Shown piece after piece: positions 43,524 through 52,855 of a stretch of 64,000 bases of DNA. The stretch's first letter is position 1, and every line of letters begins with the position of its first letter. The position numbers were made by a program, and so were the translations under genes. Under the pieces are notes generated by a model that saw only the letters and a list, made by a program, of their open reading frames with translations, was not told the origin of the DNA and searched no databases. The DNA is from an uncultured Blautia sp. (GTDB taxonomy: Bacteria; Bacillota; Clostridia; Lachnospirales; Lachnospiraceae). The stretch lies in the NCBI GenBank assembly GCA_934364795.1, contig CAKRMK010000011.1, positions 21,349 to 85,348 of the forward strand, given 5' to 3'.

Positions 43524-45191
43524 ATGAAGAATCAGAAAGTATTTGTAATGGGACACAAAAATCCTGACACGGATTCTATTTGTTCCGCAATTGCCTATGC
43601 AGATATTAAAAACAGAACCACCCAGACCAAGCGTTACATTCCAAGGCGTGCAGGTCAGATTAATGAAGAAACCCAGTATGTGCTGAACCGCTTCGGAGTA
43701 CAGCCACCGGCTTATCTGGGAAACATCGGAACTCAGGTAAAAGATATGGATATCCGTCCAAAGCCGGATGCTGACCGCACCATGTCATTGAAAAATGCAT
43801 GGGATATGATGCAGAATAAGGGAATTGTTACCCTTCCTATCTGCAACAGTGAGGATGAACTGGAAGGAATTGTAACCATCGGAGATATCGCAGATGTTTA
43901 CATGGATACCAAAGACAGCTATCTTCTTGCCAACGCCAGAACCCAGTATAACAAGATCAAAGATACCCTGGACGGTGAGATCGTAGAAGGAAATGGCCAC
44001 GGCTATTTTACCAAGGGAAAAATTCTTATCGGCACAGCAGATCCGGAAATGATGAAAGACTACATCGAAGAAAACGATATGGTCATTCTTGGAAACCGTA
44101 AAGAGGATCAGCTAAAAGCTATCGAACTGAATGTAAGCTGCATTATTGTGGGAATGAATATTCAGGTTTGCGAAGAAGTTATTCAGAAAGCTCATGAACG
44201 GCAGATTATCATCATTACTTCACCATACGACACTTATACCATTGCAAGAATGATAAATCAGAGTATTCCAGTCAACTATGTAATGAAAAAGGACAATCTG
44301 GTTACATTTAGCACAGAGGACTTTACAGATGATATTCAGGATGTTATGATCAAACACCGTCACCGTGCTTTCCCGGTTATCAATAAGCGGGGAAAATGTG
44401 TGGGAACTATTTCCAGACGTAATTTCCTGGATATGCACAAGAAACAGGTGATTCTGGTAGATCATAATGAGAAAGACCAGGCTGTTGATAATATTGAAAA
44501 GGCAGAAATCCTGGAAATTATCGATCATCATAAGCTTGGTTCTCTTGAGACTATGAAACCTATTAATTTCAGAAATGAGCCTGTTGGATGTACTGCGACC
44601 ATTCTTTACAGAATTTATGATGAGCAGAGACTTGAGATTCCACCTAAGATTGCGGGACTTCTTTGCGCTGCTATTATTTCTGATACTTTAATGTTCCGTT
44701 CTCCAACATGCACCCAGCAGGATAAAATTGCTGCAAGTGCGCTGGCGTTGATTGCAGATATCCGCATTGAAGATTTTGCAAGAGAAATGTTTAAGGCAGG
44801 AAGCAATCTGAAGGACAAAGCACCAGAGGAAATTTTCTATCAGGATTACAAGAAATTTATTGCAGAAGGAAATGTGGCATTTGGTGTTGGCCAGATCAGT
44901 TCCATGGACAAAGAAGAGCTTGAGGAAATCAAGGAGCGCCTGAAACCGTTTATGGTAAGCGAATGTGGACGTCATGGAATCAGCCGTGTTTACTTTATGC
45001 TTACCAACATTATGGATGAATCTTCAGATGTGATCTATTACGGTGAAGGAAGCGAAGAAATGGGACGCATTGCATTTAAGCAGGAGCCAGAGGATGGCAG
45101 CTTCCAGTTAAAGGGCGTTGTTTCCCGTAAGAAACAGCTGATTCCGGCAATGATGGAAGCAGCGCAGATCATGGCCAACGATTTTAACTGA
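43524..45191 (+). CDS. ppaC: CBS-domain manganese-dependent inorganic pyrophosphatase (family II)
   Basis: A 555-residue cytoplasmic enzyme that hydrolyses pyrophosphate to two phosphates. The DHH catalytic half starts GHKNPDTDS (His11, Asp15, Asp17), continues with IIDHHKLG, and the DHHA2 half ends with 'VSRKKQLIPAMMEAAQ'. Between them, about residues 70-300, is a regulatory insert of CBS, DRTGG-like and CBS segments, which in this enzyme class binds adenine nucleotides to switch activity. At 555 residues it is the long, regulated type rather than the 310-residue plain type. AGGAAG precedes the start. Confidence 0.93.
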   Translation: MKNQKVFVMGHKNPDTDSICSAIAYADIKNRTTQTKRYIPRRAGQINEETQYVLNRFGVQPPAYLGNIGTQVKDMDIRPKPDADRTMSLKNAWDMMQNKGIVTLPICNSEDELEGIVTIGDIADVYMDTKDSYLLANARTQYNKIKDTLDGEIVEGNGHGYFTKGKILIGTADPEMMKDYIEENDMVILGNRKEDQLKAIELNVSCIIVGMNIQVCEEVIQKAHERQIIIITSPYDTYTIARMINQSIPVNYVMKKDNLVTFSTEDFTDDIQDVMIKHRHRAFPVINKRGKCVGTISRRNFLDMHKKQVILVDHNEKDQAVDNIEKAEILEIIDHHKLGSLETMKPINFRNEPVGCTATILYRIYDEQRLEIPPKIAGLLCAAIISDTLMFRSPTCTQQDKIAASALALIADIRIEDFAREMFKAGSNLKDKAPEEIFYQDYKKFIAEGNVAFGVGQISSMDKEELEEIKERLKPFMVSECGRHGISRVYFMLTNIMDESSDVIYYGEGSEEMGRIAFKQEPEDGSFQLKGVVSRKKQLIPAMMEAAQIMANDFN

Positions 45192-45210
45192 TGTAAAAGA
45201 GGAGAATACT

Positions 45211-45798
45211 ATGGCAAAGCAGACCTGGAAACCTGGGAATATGCTTTATCCTCTTCCGGCTGTAATGGTCAGCGTTACAGATGGAGAGGGCAATGATAAT
45301 ATAATAACAGTGGCGTGGGCTGGTACGGTGTGTACCAACCCGCCTATGGTGTCAATTTCCGTAAGGCCAAGCAGATTTTCTTACGATATGCTGTGCAAGA
45401 CAAAGGAATTTGTCCTGAATCTGACTACAGAAGAACTGGCGTATGCAACTGATTATTGCGGTGTGCGTTCCGGCAGAGATGTTGATAAATTCCAGCAGCT
45501 ACATCTTACAAAGGAGAAAGCAGATCATGTGAAAGCTCCCATGATCGGGGAATCTCCAGTTAATATTGAGTGTAAGGTGAGAAAAATTGAAAAATTAGGT
45601 TCACATCACATGTTTCTTGCTGATGTAGTGGCTGTGCATGCTGATGAAGCCTATATGGACAAAAATAAAAAATTTCAGTTTAACCAGTCACACCCCATTG
45701 TTTATTCCCATGGAGAATACCTGGGACTTGGCAAAAAACTGGGCACTTTCGGCTATAGCGTAAAGAAGGGGAAAAATCGCAAAAAGCCGCAGAAATAA
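45211..45798 (+). CDS. Flavin reductase-like FMN-binding protein
   Basis: A 195-residue protein of the flavin reductase-like fold: 'YPLPAVMVSVTDGEGNDNII', then 'WAGTVCTNPPMVSISVRPSR' and 'FVLNLTT', and a 'CGVRSGRDVDKF' segment typical of the anaerobe branch. It likely binds FMN and takes part in redox reactions; substrate is unknown. AGGAG precedes the ATG. It is 19 nt after the pyrophosphatase gene and probably transcribed with it. Confidence 0.85.
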   Translation: MAKQTWKPGNMLYPLPAVMVSVTDGEGNDNIITVAWAGTVCTNPPMVSISVRPSRFSYDMLCKTKEFVLNLTTEELAYATDYCGVRSGRDVDKFQQLHLTKEKADHVKAPMIGESPVNIECKVRKIEKLGSHHMFLADVVAVHADEAYMDKNKKFQFNQSHPIVYSHGEYLGLGKKLGTFGYSVKKGKNRKKPQK

Positions 45799-45860
45799 AG
45801 GGCCTTTTTAATGGTATTGCAATAATATTAATTTTGTGTTAAAATTATAAGGAATATCGA

Positions 45861-46370
45861 ATGAATATGAATAATATTACACTAATTGGAATGCCCGGTG
45901 CAGGAAAGAGCACACTGGGCGTTGTTCTTGCGAAAATACTTGGATATGAATTTTTAGATTCAGACCTTTTAATACAAAAAGAAGAAAAAAGACATCTTTA
46001 TCAGATACTTGATGAAGAAGGAGAAGAAGGTTTCAAGGCCATCGAGAACCGCGTGAATGCGTCTATTGAAACAGAGAATACTGTGATTGCCACAGGGGGA
46101 AGTGTGGTGTATTGCAGTGAAGCGATGGAACATCTGAAATCTATTGGGAAAGTCGTTTACCTTCGGCTTTCTTTGCAGTCTCTTGAAAAAAGACTTGGAA
46201 ACCTTAAACAAAGAGGCGTTGTTTTGAAGGAAGGACAGACTTTAGAGAGTCTGTATGAAGAACGGATTCCTTTATATGAGAAATATGCAGACATTGTAGT
46301 GGACGAGGAAGGGAAAGATTTGGAAGCAAGTCTGCAGGCACTTTTGGAAACACTACAGACAGAACTGTAG
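45861..46370 (+). CDS. Shikimate kinase-like protein
   Basis: A 169-residue P-loop kinase of the shikimate kinase family (shikimate to shikimate-3-phosphate, aromatic amino-acid pathway). Walker A is GMPGAGKST (10-18), the Mg/shikimate motif DSD is at 33-35, and 'EERIPLYEKYAD' near the C-terminus keeps the usual Arg. Two changes from the norm: the shikimate-binding Arg in the GFR-xx-E motif is Lys59 (GFKAIEN), and the GGG loop reads ATGGSVV. No other aro genes are nearby. It could be a working AroK or a related kinase. AAGGAA lies about 6 nt before the ATG. Confidence 0.72.
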   Translation: MNMNNITLIGMPGAGKSTLGVVLAKILGYEFLDSDLLIQKEEKRHLYQILDEEGEEGFKAIENRVNASIETENTVIATGGSVVYCSEAMEHLKSIGKVVYLRLSLQSLEKRLGNLKQRGVVLKEGQTLESLYEERIPLYEKYADIVVDEEGKDLEASLQALLETLQTEL

Positions 46371-46421
46371 ACCAAGGAGAGCACGACTGTGCTCACGGAG
46401 TGAAAATAATAGAGGTGTGTT

Positions 46422-47714
46422 ATGGAACAATATGTGATTAAAGGTGGAAATCCGCTTGTTGGTGAAGTAGAGATAGCTGGTGCGAAGAATGCAGCTCTGG
46501 CTATTTTATCAGCAGCTATTATGACGGATGAGACGATCCTCATTGAGAATCTGCCAGATGTAAGAGATATTAATGTTTTACTTGAAGCAATTGCAGGCAT
46601 TGGCGCGCAGGTTGACAGAATTAATAAGTCAACCGTTAAAATCAATGGTTCTACTATCGGTGATGTGAGCGTAGATTATGAATATATCAAGAAGATCCGT
46701 GCATCTTACTATCTTCTTGGTGCATTACTTGGTAAATATAAGAGAGCTGAAGTACCCCTTCCAGGTGGTTGTAATATCGGCAGCAGACCTATTGACCAGC
46801 ATCTGAAGGGATTCCGTGCACTTGGCGCAAAGGTAGATATCCTTCACGGAGCTATTGTTGCAGAGGCATCTAACCTTCATGGAAGCCATATTTTCCTTGA
46901 TGTGGTTTCAGTTGGAGCTACCATTAATATTATGATGGCTGCATCTTTAGCACCGGGACGTACCATTATTGAGAACGCTGCCAGAGAGCCACATGTAGTT
47001 GATGTTGCCAACTTCCTGAACAGCATGGGAGCCAATATTAAAGGTGCAGGTACAGATGTGATCCGTATCAAAGGTGTGGAGAAACTTCACCGCACAGAAT
47101 ATTCCATCATTCCGGATCAGATTGAGGCAGGAACCTTTATGTTTGCTGCTGCAGCTACCGGCGGTGATGTTACTGTAAAGAATGTTATCCCGAAGCATCT
47201 TGAGGCAACCACAGCGAAACTTGAGGAAATCGGCTGTGAAGTACAGGAATTTGACGATGCAGTACGTGTACGCGCTGCAGGCAAGCTTCACCGTACCCAT
47301 GTTAAGACTCTTCCGTATCCGGGATATCCTACTGATATGCAGCCGCAGATTGCTGTTACTCTGGCACTTGCAGAGGGAACCAGCATTGTAACAGAGAGTA
47401 TTTTTGAGAATCGTTTCAAATATGCAGATGAGCTTTCCAGAATGGGAGCCTGTATCAAGGTTGAAGGAAATTCTGCTATTATCGATGGTGTGAAGAAGCT
47501 CACTGGTGCAAGAGTAAGCGCACCTGATCTTCGTGCTGGTGCAGCCCTTGTTATTGCAGGTCTGGCAGCAGAAGGAATCACCATTGTTGATGACATTGTT
47601 TATATCCAGCGTGGCTATGAGAATTTCGAAGAGAAGCTTCGCAGCCTTGGAGCAGAGATTGAGAGAGTTTCCAGTGAGAAAGAAATTCAGAAATTTCGTC
47701 TCAGAGTAGGCTGA
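46422..47714 (+). CDS. murA: UDP-N-acetylglucosamine 1-carboxyvinyltransferase MurA
   Basis: A 430-residue enzyme that transfers enolpyruvate from PEP to UDP-GlcNAc, the first committed step of peptidoglycan synthesis. The start 'MEQYVIKGGNPLVGEVEIAG' and 'GAKNAALAIL' with its Lys are family marks. The catalytic Cys117 lies in LPGGCNIGSRP, so fosfomycin sensitivity is expected at the target level. AGAGGTG precedes the ATG. A small hairpin GAGCAC/GTGCTC (46379-46394) lies between the shikimate kinase-like gene and murA. Confidence 0.96.
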   Translation: MEQYVIKGGNPLVGEVEIAGAKNAALAILSAAIMTDETILIENLPDVRDINVLLEAIAGIGAQVDRINKSTVKINGSTIGDVSVDYEYIKKIRASYYLLGALLGKYKRAEVPLPGGCNIGSRPIDQHLKGFRALGAKVDILHGAIVAEASNLHGSHIFLDVVSVGATINIMMAASLAPGRTIIENAAREPHVVDVANFLNSMGANIKGAGTDVIRIKGVEKLHRTEYSIIPDQIEAGTFMFAAAATGGDVTVKNVIPKHLEATTAKLEEIGCEVQEFDDAVRVRAAGKLHRTHVKTLPYPGYPTDMQPQIAVTLALAEGTSIVTESIFENRFKYADELSRMGACIKVEGNSAIIDGVKKLTGARVSAPDLRAGAALVIAGLAAEGITIVDDIVYIQRGYENFEEKLRSLGAEIERVSSEKEIQKFRLRVG

Positions 47715-47759
47715 TTTAAAGAAATCGTAATAAATTAGTCATATAAAACAAAATGTCTA

Positions 47760-47788
47760 TTGACATTTATAAGCAATCAGTATATTGT
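47760..47788 (+). promoter_or_regulatory. Promoter of the SAM riboswitch-metK unit
   Basis: TTGACA (47760-47765), 17-bp spacer, TATTGT (47783-47788). The -35 lies in a small hairpin AAATGTC/GACATTT (about 47750-47767) that may also help end murA transcription. Confidence 0.65.
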
Positions 47789-47818
47789 ATTGCTTGCAAC
47801 AGGAAAACTGAAGAATAG

Positions 47819-47925
47819 CCTTTTATTCAGAGTGGTGGAGATACATAGGATCTATGAAGCCACGGCAACCCCTCATTGTGAGAGGAAGGTGCCAACCTGA
47901 GCGATTACGTCGAACAATAAGAGGA
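47819..47925 (+). ncRNA. SAM-I (S-box) riboswitch aptamer
   Basis: Conserved S-box elements appear in order: GAGTGGTGGAG, GGATCTATGAAGCCACGGCAACC, GGAAGGTGCCAACCTGAGC and the closing AATAAGAGG strand. The aptamer binds S-adenosylmethionine; high SAM favours the downstream terminator, so SAM synthase is shut down when its product is plentiful. Confidence 0.93.
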
Positions 47926-47950
47926 TTGTTTATATAAAACGTCGTTTATA

Positions 47951-47984
47951 AGACAGTCCGCTTGTCCGGGCTGTTCTTTTTTTC
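47951..47984 (+). terminator. Riboswitch expression-platform terminator
   Basis: ACAGTCC / GGGCTGT (one G-U pair) followed by TTCTTTTTTT, 66 nt before the metK start. Upstream AATAAGAGG... and the segment 47926-47950 can compete for pairing. Confidence 0.85.
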
Positions 47985-48049
47985 GGGAAAATTCGTATAG
48001 AAAAATGCATACATTCCCATTCCACAGAAGAAAGGAAAACAAAAAAGAA

Positions 48050-49249
48050 ATGGAAAACAAGGAGAAAATTTTATTTACATCCGAATCAGTAACTGAAGGC
48101 CATCCGGACAAAATCTGTGATGCGATTTCCGATGCCATTCTCGATGCTTTAGTAGCACAGGATCCAATGAGCCGTGTTGCCTGCGAGACCGCTACTACAA
48201 CAGGTCTTGTACTTGTTATGGGTGAGATCACTTCAAAAGCAAGCATTGATATCCAGTCTATCGTAAGAGAGACAATCCGCGAGATCGGTTATACCCGTGG
48301 AAAATTTGGTTTTGACGCTGATACCTGTGCAGTTATCACAGCACTTGATAAACAGTCTACAGATATTGCAATGGGTGTTGATAAGGCACTTGAGCAGAAA
48401 GAAAATGAGATGGATGAGGATGAGCTTGATTCTATCGGAGCAGGTGACCAGGGAATCCAGTTTGGCTATGCTTCCAATGAGACAGAAGAGTACATGCCTT
48501 ATGCAATTAATATGGCACATAAACTTGCACGCCAGCTTACCAAAGTTCGTAAAGACGGAACTCTGAAATATTTAAGACCAGATGGAAAAACACAGGTAAC
48601 AGTAGAGTATGATGAGAATGGCAAACCAAGCCGTATTGATGCAGTTGTTTGCTCTACACAGCATGATCCTGATGTAACACAGGAGCAGATCCATGCTGAT
48701 ATTAAGAAATATGTTTTCGATGAGATTATCCCGGCTGATATGGTAGATGAGGATACCAAGTATTTCATCAACCCAACAGGACGTTTCGTTATCGGTGGAC
48801 CAAACGGTGACAGTGGACTGACAGGACGTAAGATCATCGTTGACACCTATGGTGGAACAGGACGCCACGGCGGCGGTGCTTTCTCCGGAAAAGACTGCAC
48901 AAAGGTTGACCGTTCTGCAGCTTATGCAGCACGTTATGTTGCAAAAAATATTGTTGCAGCAGGACTTGCTGACAAGTGCGAGATCCAGCTTTCTTACGCA
49001 ATCGGTGTTGCACATCCTACATCCGTTCACGTAGAAACATTTGGAACAGGCAAAGTATCAGATGCGAAACTGGTAGAGATCATCCGTGAGAACTTCGACC
49101 TTCGTCCTGCTGGAATCATCAAGATGCTTGATCTTCGCCGTCCGATCTACAAACAGACTTCTGCTTACGGACACTTTGGACGTACAGATGTAGATCTTCC
49201 GTGGGAGCATCTGGACAAAGTTGAGGATCTGAAGAAATATCTGGCATAA
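48050..49249 (+). CDS. metK: S-adenosylmethionine synthase MetK
   Basis: A 399-residue enzyme that makes SAM from methionine and ATP. It starts '[20 protein letters not shown]', with GHPDK, '[12 protein letters not shown]' and GGGAFSGKD motifs. The start at 48050 gives the usual length; the open frame to 48005 adds residues with no family match and no ribosome binding site. AAAGGA lies 13 nt upstream, a long spacing. It is controlled by the SAM-I riboswitch upstream and closed by a strong terminator. Confidence 0.97.
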   Translation: MENKEKILFTSESVTEGHPDKICDAISDAILDALVAQDPMSRVACETATTTGLVLVMGEITSKASIDIQSIVRETIREIGYTRGKFGFDADTCAVITALDKQSTDIAMGVDKALEQKENEMDEDELDSIGAGDQGIQFGYASNETEEYMPYAINMAHKLARQLTKVRKDGTLKYLRPDGKTQVTVEYDENGKPSRIDAVVCSTQHDPDVTQEQIHADIKKYVFDEIIPADMVDEDTKYFINPTGRFVIGGPNGDSGLTGRKIIVDTYGGTGRHGGGAFSGKDCTKVDRSAAYAARYVAKNIVAAGLADKCEIQLSYAIGVAHPTSVHVETFGTGKVSDAKLVEIIRENFDLRPAGIIKMLDLRRPIYKQTSAYGHFGRTDVDLPWEHLDKVEDLKKYLA

Positions 49250-49302
49250 GAAATATTTGGAATATTTGGCAGAAAGCCTTATTAAAATGTATGCTGTAAG
49301 TT

Positions 49303-49353
49303 AAAAAACGACCTGGAGAGACTTTGATAAAGTTTCTTACAGGTCGTTTTTTT
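49303..49353 (+). terminator. Terminator after metK
   Basis: AAAAACGACCTG / CAGGTCGTTTTT with a roughly 24-nt loop and a seven-T tail. Confidence 0.92.
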
Positions 49354-49409
49354 GTGGGCACGCTCTAAGGAGATTTAATAGAAAATTTAGAGATAGAAAT
49401 GCAGGTTTA

Positions 49410-49418
49410 TGCTATAAT
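49410..49418 (+). promoter_or_regulatory. Extended -10 promoter of the two-component system
   Basis: TGCTATAAT (49410-49418) is a perfect extended -10; no -35 match is visible 17 bp upstream. It lies 42 nt before the histidine kinase start. Confidence 0.65.
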
Positions 49419-49459
49419 TTAGTTCAAGTTATTACAACGAAAAAGAGGACGAATCAGTT

Positions 49460-50608
49460 ATGAAACTTAAAACAAGAATTATCCTGGGATTTACCATGAT
49501 CATTCTGCTTCCTCTGCTTTTGTTTGCTGCAACCCTGTATGGCTTCAGCCAGTCCCAGGCGCAGAAAACACAGGTACAGGTGGAAGGTGATGAAACTGTT
49601 TATGATATTTCCCTCACAGGATCAGCAGACAGCCAGGGCAGAGTTCACGTGATGGCGAAGGATCTTTTTATCAGTGCATTTGTAATTCTGATTTCTGTAG
49701 CACTGGTAGTCGGACTGTGGGTATACCGCAGTATTGCCGTGCCTCTGGTTAAATTAAAAAAAGCGACGCAGAATATCAAAGAGGGCAATCTTGACTTTGT
49801 TCTGGATGTAGAAGGGAAAGATGAATTTTCTGAACTTTGCCAGGATTTCGAAGAGATGCGCCGCCGTCTGAAAGAATCCACAGAAGAAAAAAGCCTTATA
49901 GAAAAAGAGAATAAAGAGCTGATCAGCAACATTTCCCACGATCTGAAAACTCCCATTACAGCAGTAAAAGGTTACGTAGAGGGAATTATGGACGGAGTTG
50001 CAGACACTCCGGAGAAAATGGATAGGTATGTAAGGACTATTTATAACAAAACCAACGAAATGGACCACCTGATCAATGAGCTGACTTTTTATTCTAAAAT
50101 TGATACCAACAGAATCCCCTATACATTCAGTAAATTAAATGTAGAGGATTATTTTGCCGACTGTGCAGAAGAGGTAGGGCTTGAGCTTGAGACAAGGGGA
50201 ATCGAGCTTGTCTATGCCAATTATGTGGAGAAAGATGTTATGGTTATTGCCGACGGGGAGCAGATCCGGCGGGTAATTCATAATATTATCAGCAATGCCA
50301 TCAAATATATGGACAAACCTAAGGGAATTATTCAGATCCGTATTAAGGATGTAGGCGATTTTATCCAGATAGAGATTGAAGATAATGGAAAAGGAATCGG
50401 TCCTAAAGACCTGCCCTATATATTTGACCGCTTTTACCGCACAGATGTTTCACGAAATTCTTCCAAGGGTGGAAGCGGAATCGGACTCTCCATAGTGAAA
50501 AAGATTCTGGAGGATCACGGTGGCAAGGTGTGGGCCACAAGCCGGCTGGGAATCGGCACGATTATGTATTTTGTACTTAGAAAATACCAGGAGGTACCAA
50601 TGAAATGA
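49460..50608 (+). CDS. Sensor histidine kinase (OmpR-partner class)
   Basis: A 382-residue membrane kinase with helices at about 7-29 and 68-88 flanking a short extracellular loop of about 40 residues, a HAMP domain (90-142), HisKA with His160 in ISHDLKTP, and a HATPase domain with 'NIISNAIKYMDKP' and GIGLSIVKKIL. The small sensor loop suggests it reads an in-membrane or envelope signal rather than a bulky ligand. Its stop overlaps the regulator start by ATGA. The kinase comes first, the reverse of the more common order. Target genes are unknown. Confidence 0.9.
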   Translation: MKLKTRIILGFTMIILLPLLLFAATLYGFSQSQAQKTQVQVEGDETVYDISLTGSADSQGRVHVMAKDLFISAFVILISVALVVGLWVYRSIAVPLVKLKKATQNIKEGNLDFVLDVEGKDEFSELCQDFEEMRRRLKESTEEKSLIEKENKELISNISHDLKTPITAVKGYVEGIMDGVADTPEKMDRYVRTIYNKTNEMDHLINELTFYSKIDTNRIPYTFSKLNVEDYFADCAEEVGLELETRGIELVYANYVEKDVMVIADGEQIRRVIHNIISNAIKYMDKPKGIIQIRIKDVGDFIQIEIEDNGKGIGPKDLPYIFDRFYRTDVSRNSSKGGSGIGLSIVKKILEDHGGKVWATSRLGIGTIMYFVLRKYQEVPMK

Positions 50609-51294
50609 GCAGGATACTGATTATAGAAGATGAAGAAGCAATTGCGGAGCTTGAGAAAGACTATCTGGAGCTGTCAGGTTTTGAAGTTATTATTTCCAAC
50701 AGAGGAGATCTTGGCCTGGAGAAAGCCCTGAATGAAAATTTTGATCTGATCATTCTGGATCTTATGCTGCCGGAAGTAGACGGATTTGAAATCTGCCGCC
50801 AGGTAAGAGATGCAAAGAATACACCTATCATCATGGTTTCAGCCAAGAAGGATGACATTGACAAAATCCGGGGGCTTGGTCTTGGTGCCGATGATTATAT
50901 GACGAAACCATTTAGTCCAAGTGAGCTTGTAGCCAGGGTAAAAGCCCATATGGATCGGTATAACCGTCTGATTGGTTCCACGGCACAGAAGAATGACATC
51001 ATAGAGATACGTGGAATTAAAATTGATAAAACCGCACGCCGTGTGTGGGTAAACGGGGAAGAGACTTCTTTTACAACCAAGGAATTTGACCTTCTTACTT
51101 TTCTCGCACAGAATCCAAACAGAGTTTTTACCAAGGAAGAGCTTTTCAGGGAAATCTGGGATATGGAATCTGTAGGAGATATTGCCACAGTTACAGTTCA
51201 CATTAAGAAAATCCGTGAAAAAATAGAATATAATAATGCGAAACCGCAGTATATCGAGACAATATGGGGAGTTGGATACCGGTTTAAGGTATGA
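50605..51294 (+). CDS. OmpR/PhoB-family response regulator
   Basis: A 229-residue regulator: receiver domain (about 1-115) with EDEE (8-11), phospho-acceptor Asp52 in ILDLMLP and Lys102-type TKPFS, then a winged-helix DNA-binding domain (about 130-228) with 'FTTKEFDLLTFLAQNPNRVF' and 'TVHIKKIREKIE'. The ATG overlaps the kinase stop, so both are made in step. No adjacent transporter or resistance gene points to its regulon. Confidence 0.92.
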   Translation: MSRILIIEDEEAIAELEKDYLELSGFEVIISNRGDLGLEKALNENFDLIILDLMLPEVDGFEICRQVRDAKNTPIIMVSAKKDDIDKIRGLGLGADDYMTKPFSPSELVARVKAHMDRYNRLIGSTAQKNDIIEIRGIKIDKTARRVWVNGEETSFTTKEFDLLTFLAQNPNRVFTKEELFREIWDMESVGDIATVTVHIKKIREKIEYNNAKPQYIETIWGVGYRFKV

Positions 51295-51372
51295 TGAACC
51301 GAATGCGGGATGTACATTGAAATGGCAGAAGGGTAAGCAGTAAGTGACAGAAATGTCAGATTGAGAGGTAAG

Positions 51373-52836
51373 ATGGAAAGACTGTATAAGAAATTGGAGA
51401 ACTATGGGAAATCAGATTTTTACCCTTTTCATATGCCGGGACATAAAAGAAACAAGGCATGTATAGAGGGTGATTTTCCAGTTGAAAGGGATATTACAGA
51501 AATAGATGGATTTGACGATTTACACCATTCTGAGGGCATTTTGCTGGAGGCACAGAAGGCACTTTCCAGATTATATGGAACCAGAGCAAGCTTTTTCAGT
51601 GTAAACGGAAGTACGGCAGGGCTTCTTACTGCCATTTCAGCCTGTGTAAAAAAGGGTGGACAGATTCTCGTTGCAAGAAACTGTCACAAGGCGGTTTACC
51701 ATGCAATTTACCTGCGGGAACTGGTTCCCACCTATATTTATCCACAGTCAGATCCGAAATTGGGGATAAACGGAGAAATTTCGGCGTGCCGCGTGGAAAG
51801 ATGCCTGGAGGCAAACCCGGAAATCGAAGCAGTTCTGATTACTTCCCCTACTTACGATGGAGTTGTTTCAGATGTACGAAGAATTGCGGAAATTGCACAT
51901 AAACATGGAATTCCGTTGATTGTAGATGAGGCGCATGGAGCACATTTTCGGTTTTCTGATTATTTTCCGGATTCGGCAGTTGATCTGGGAGCAGATGTTG
52001 TAATACAGAGCTTCCACAAAACACTTCCGGCGATGACCCAGACAGCAGTATTGCATTTGTGCAGTGACCGGGTAAATGAGAAGCTGATCCACAGATTTCT
52101 TGGAATTTATGAAACCAGCAGCCCTTCTTATATTCTCATGTCCAGCCTGGATGCCTGCGTTTACAAACTGGAAAGGGACGGCAGCAGGCTATTTGAAGAA
52201 TTTACAAAAAATCTGGAAGAAGCAAGAGCTCGTTTAAGCAAATGCAAGTATATTCGCCTTGTTCCCTCAGTGGAAGAGGAAAAAATCATGCGGGAAAATC
52301 AGCAGCTTTTTGATTTCGACCGTTCCAAGCTGATTATTGCAACCAACCAGAGTTCTTTAAATGGACCAGAGCTTAGCAGGATTCTCCGAGAAGAATTTCA
52401 TCTGGAAATGGAGATGACCACAGAGAATTATGTGCTGGCAATGGCAACAGTGGGTGATACAAGAGAAGGGTTTTCGCGGCTTTGCCAGGCTGTAGAAGAG
52501 ATTGACCGCCGGGAATTACAAAAAGTCCGGGAAGCACAAAACGCTGGGGAAACATGCAACTGTAAGTGCGATCCCATGAAACAGCTGATGACCATTTCAA
52601 AGGCTATGGAATCCCCATCACAGCTTTGTCTGCTTGAAGAAAGTATAGGTAAGATTTCCGCAGAATTTGTTTATTTATATCCACCGGGAACGCCTATTAT
52701 TGTGCCGGGAGAACAGATAACTGGACTTTTTACAAGGAATGTGAGAAGATACATGGAGCAGGGACTGAATATACATGGTCTTTGCGGCGAAAATAACGAA
52801 AAGATCTGTGTAATAAAGGAGCAGGCAGAGGTTTAA
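51373..52836 (+). CDS. Orn/Lys/Arg decarboxylase-like PLP enzyme
   Basis: A 487-residue fold-type I PLP enzyme. Key points are 'FYPFHMPGHKRN' (16-27), 'FSVNGSTAGLLTAI' (75-88), DEAHGAHF (185-192) and the PLP lysine 216 in SFHKTLPAMTQ. This is the short, wing-less Firmicute type related to SpeA/YaaO, which decarboxylates arginine, lysine or ornithine for polyamine supply or acid tolerance; the exact substrate cannot be read here. The start is ATG 51373 with GAGAGG 5 nt upstream. It precedes the guanylate-kinase-like gene, a pairing also seen near holB in other Firmicutes (yaaO-tmk region of Bacillus). Confidence 0.85.
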   Translation: MERLYKKLENYGKSDFYPFHMPGHKRNKACIEGDFPVERDITEIDGFDDLHHSEGILLEAQKALSRLYGTRASFFSVNGSTAGLLTAISACVKKGGQILVARNCHKAVYHAIYLRELVPTYIYPQSDPKLGINGEISACRVERCLEANPEIEAVLITSPTYDGVVSDVRRIAEIAHKHGIPLIVDEAHGAHFRFSDYFPDSAVDLGADVVIQSFHKTLPAMTQTAVLHLCSDRVNEKLIHRFLGIYETSSPSYILMSSLDACVYKLERDGSRLFEEFTKNLEEARARLSKCKYIRLVPSVEEEKIMRENQQLFDFDRSKLIIATNQSSLNGPELSRILREEFHLEMEMTTENYVLAMATVGDTREGFSRLCQAVEEIDRRELQKVREAQNAGETCNCKCDPMKQLMTISKAMESPSQLCLLEESIGKISAEFVYLYPPGTPIIVPGEQITGLFTRNVRRYMEQGLNIHGLCGENNEKICVIKEQAEV

Positions 52837-52847
52837 TCCCCTGCCTG
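52822..52847 (+). promoter_or_regulatory. Hairpin across the decarboxylase stop codon
   Basis: CAGGCAGAGG / CCCCTGCCTG pairs with one mismatch over a 6-nt loop that contains the TAA. It lies 9 nt before the next start codon, which has no clear ribosome binding site, so it could set coupling between the two genes or act as a weak terminator. Confidence 0.5.
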
Positions 52848-52855
52848 AATAATTT

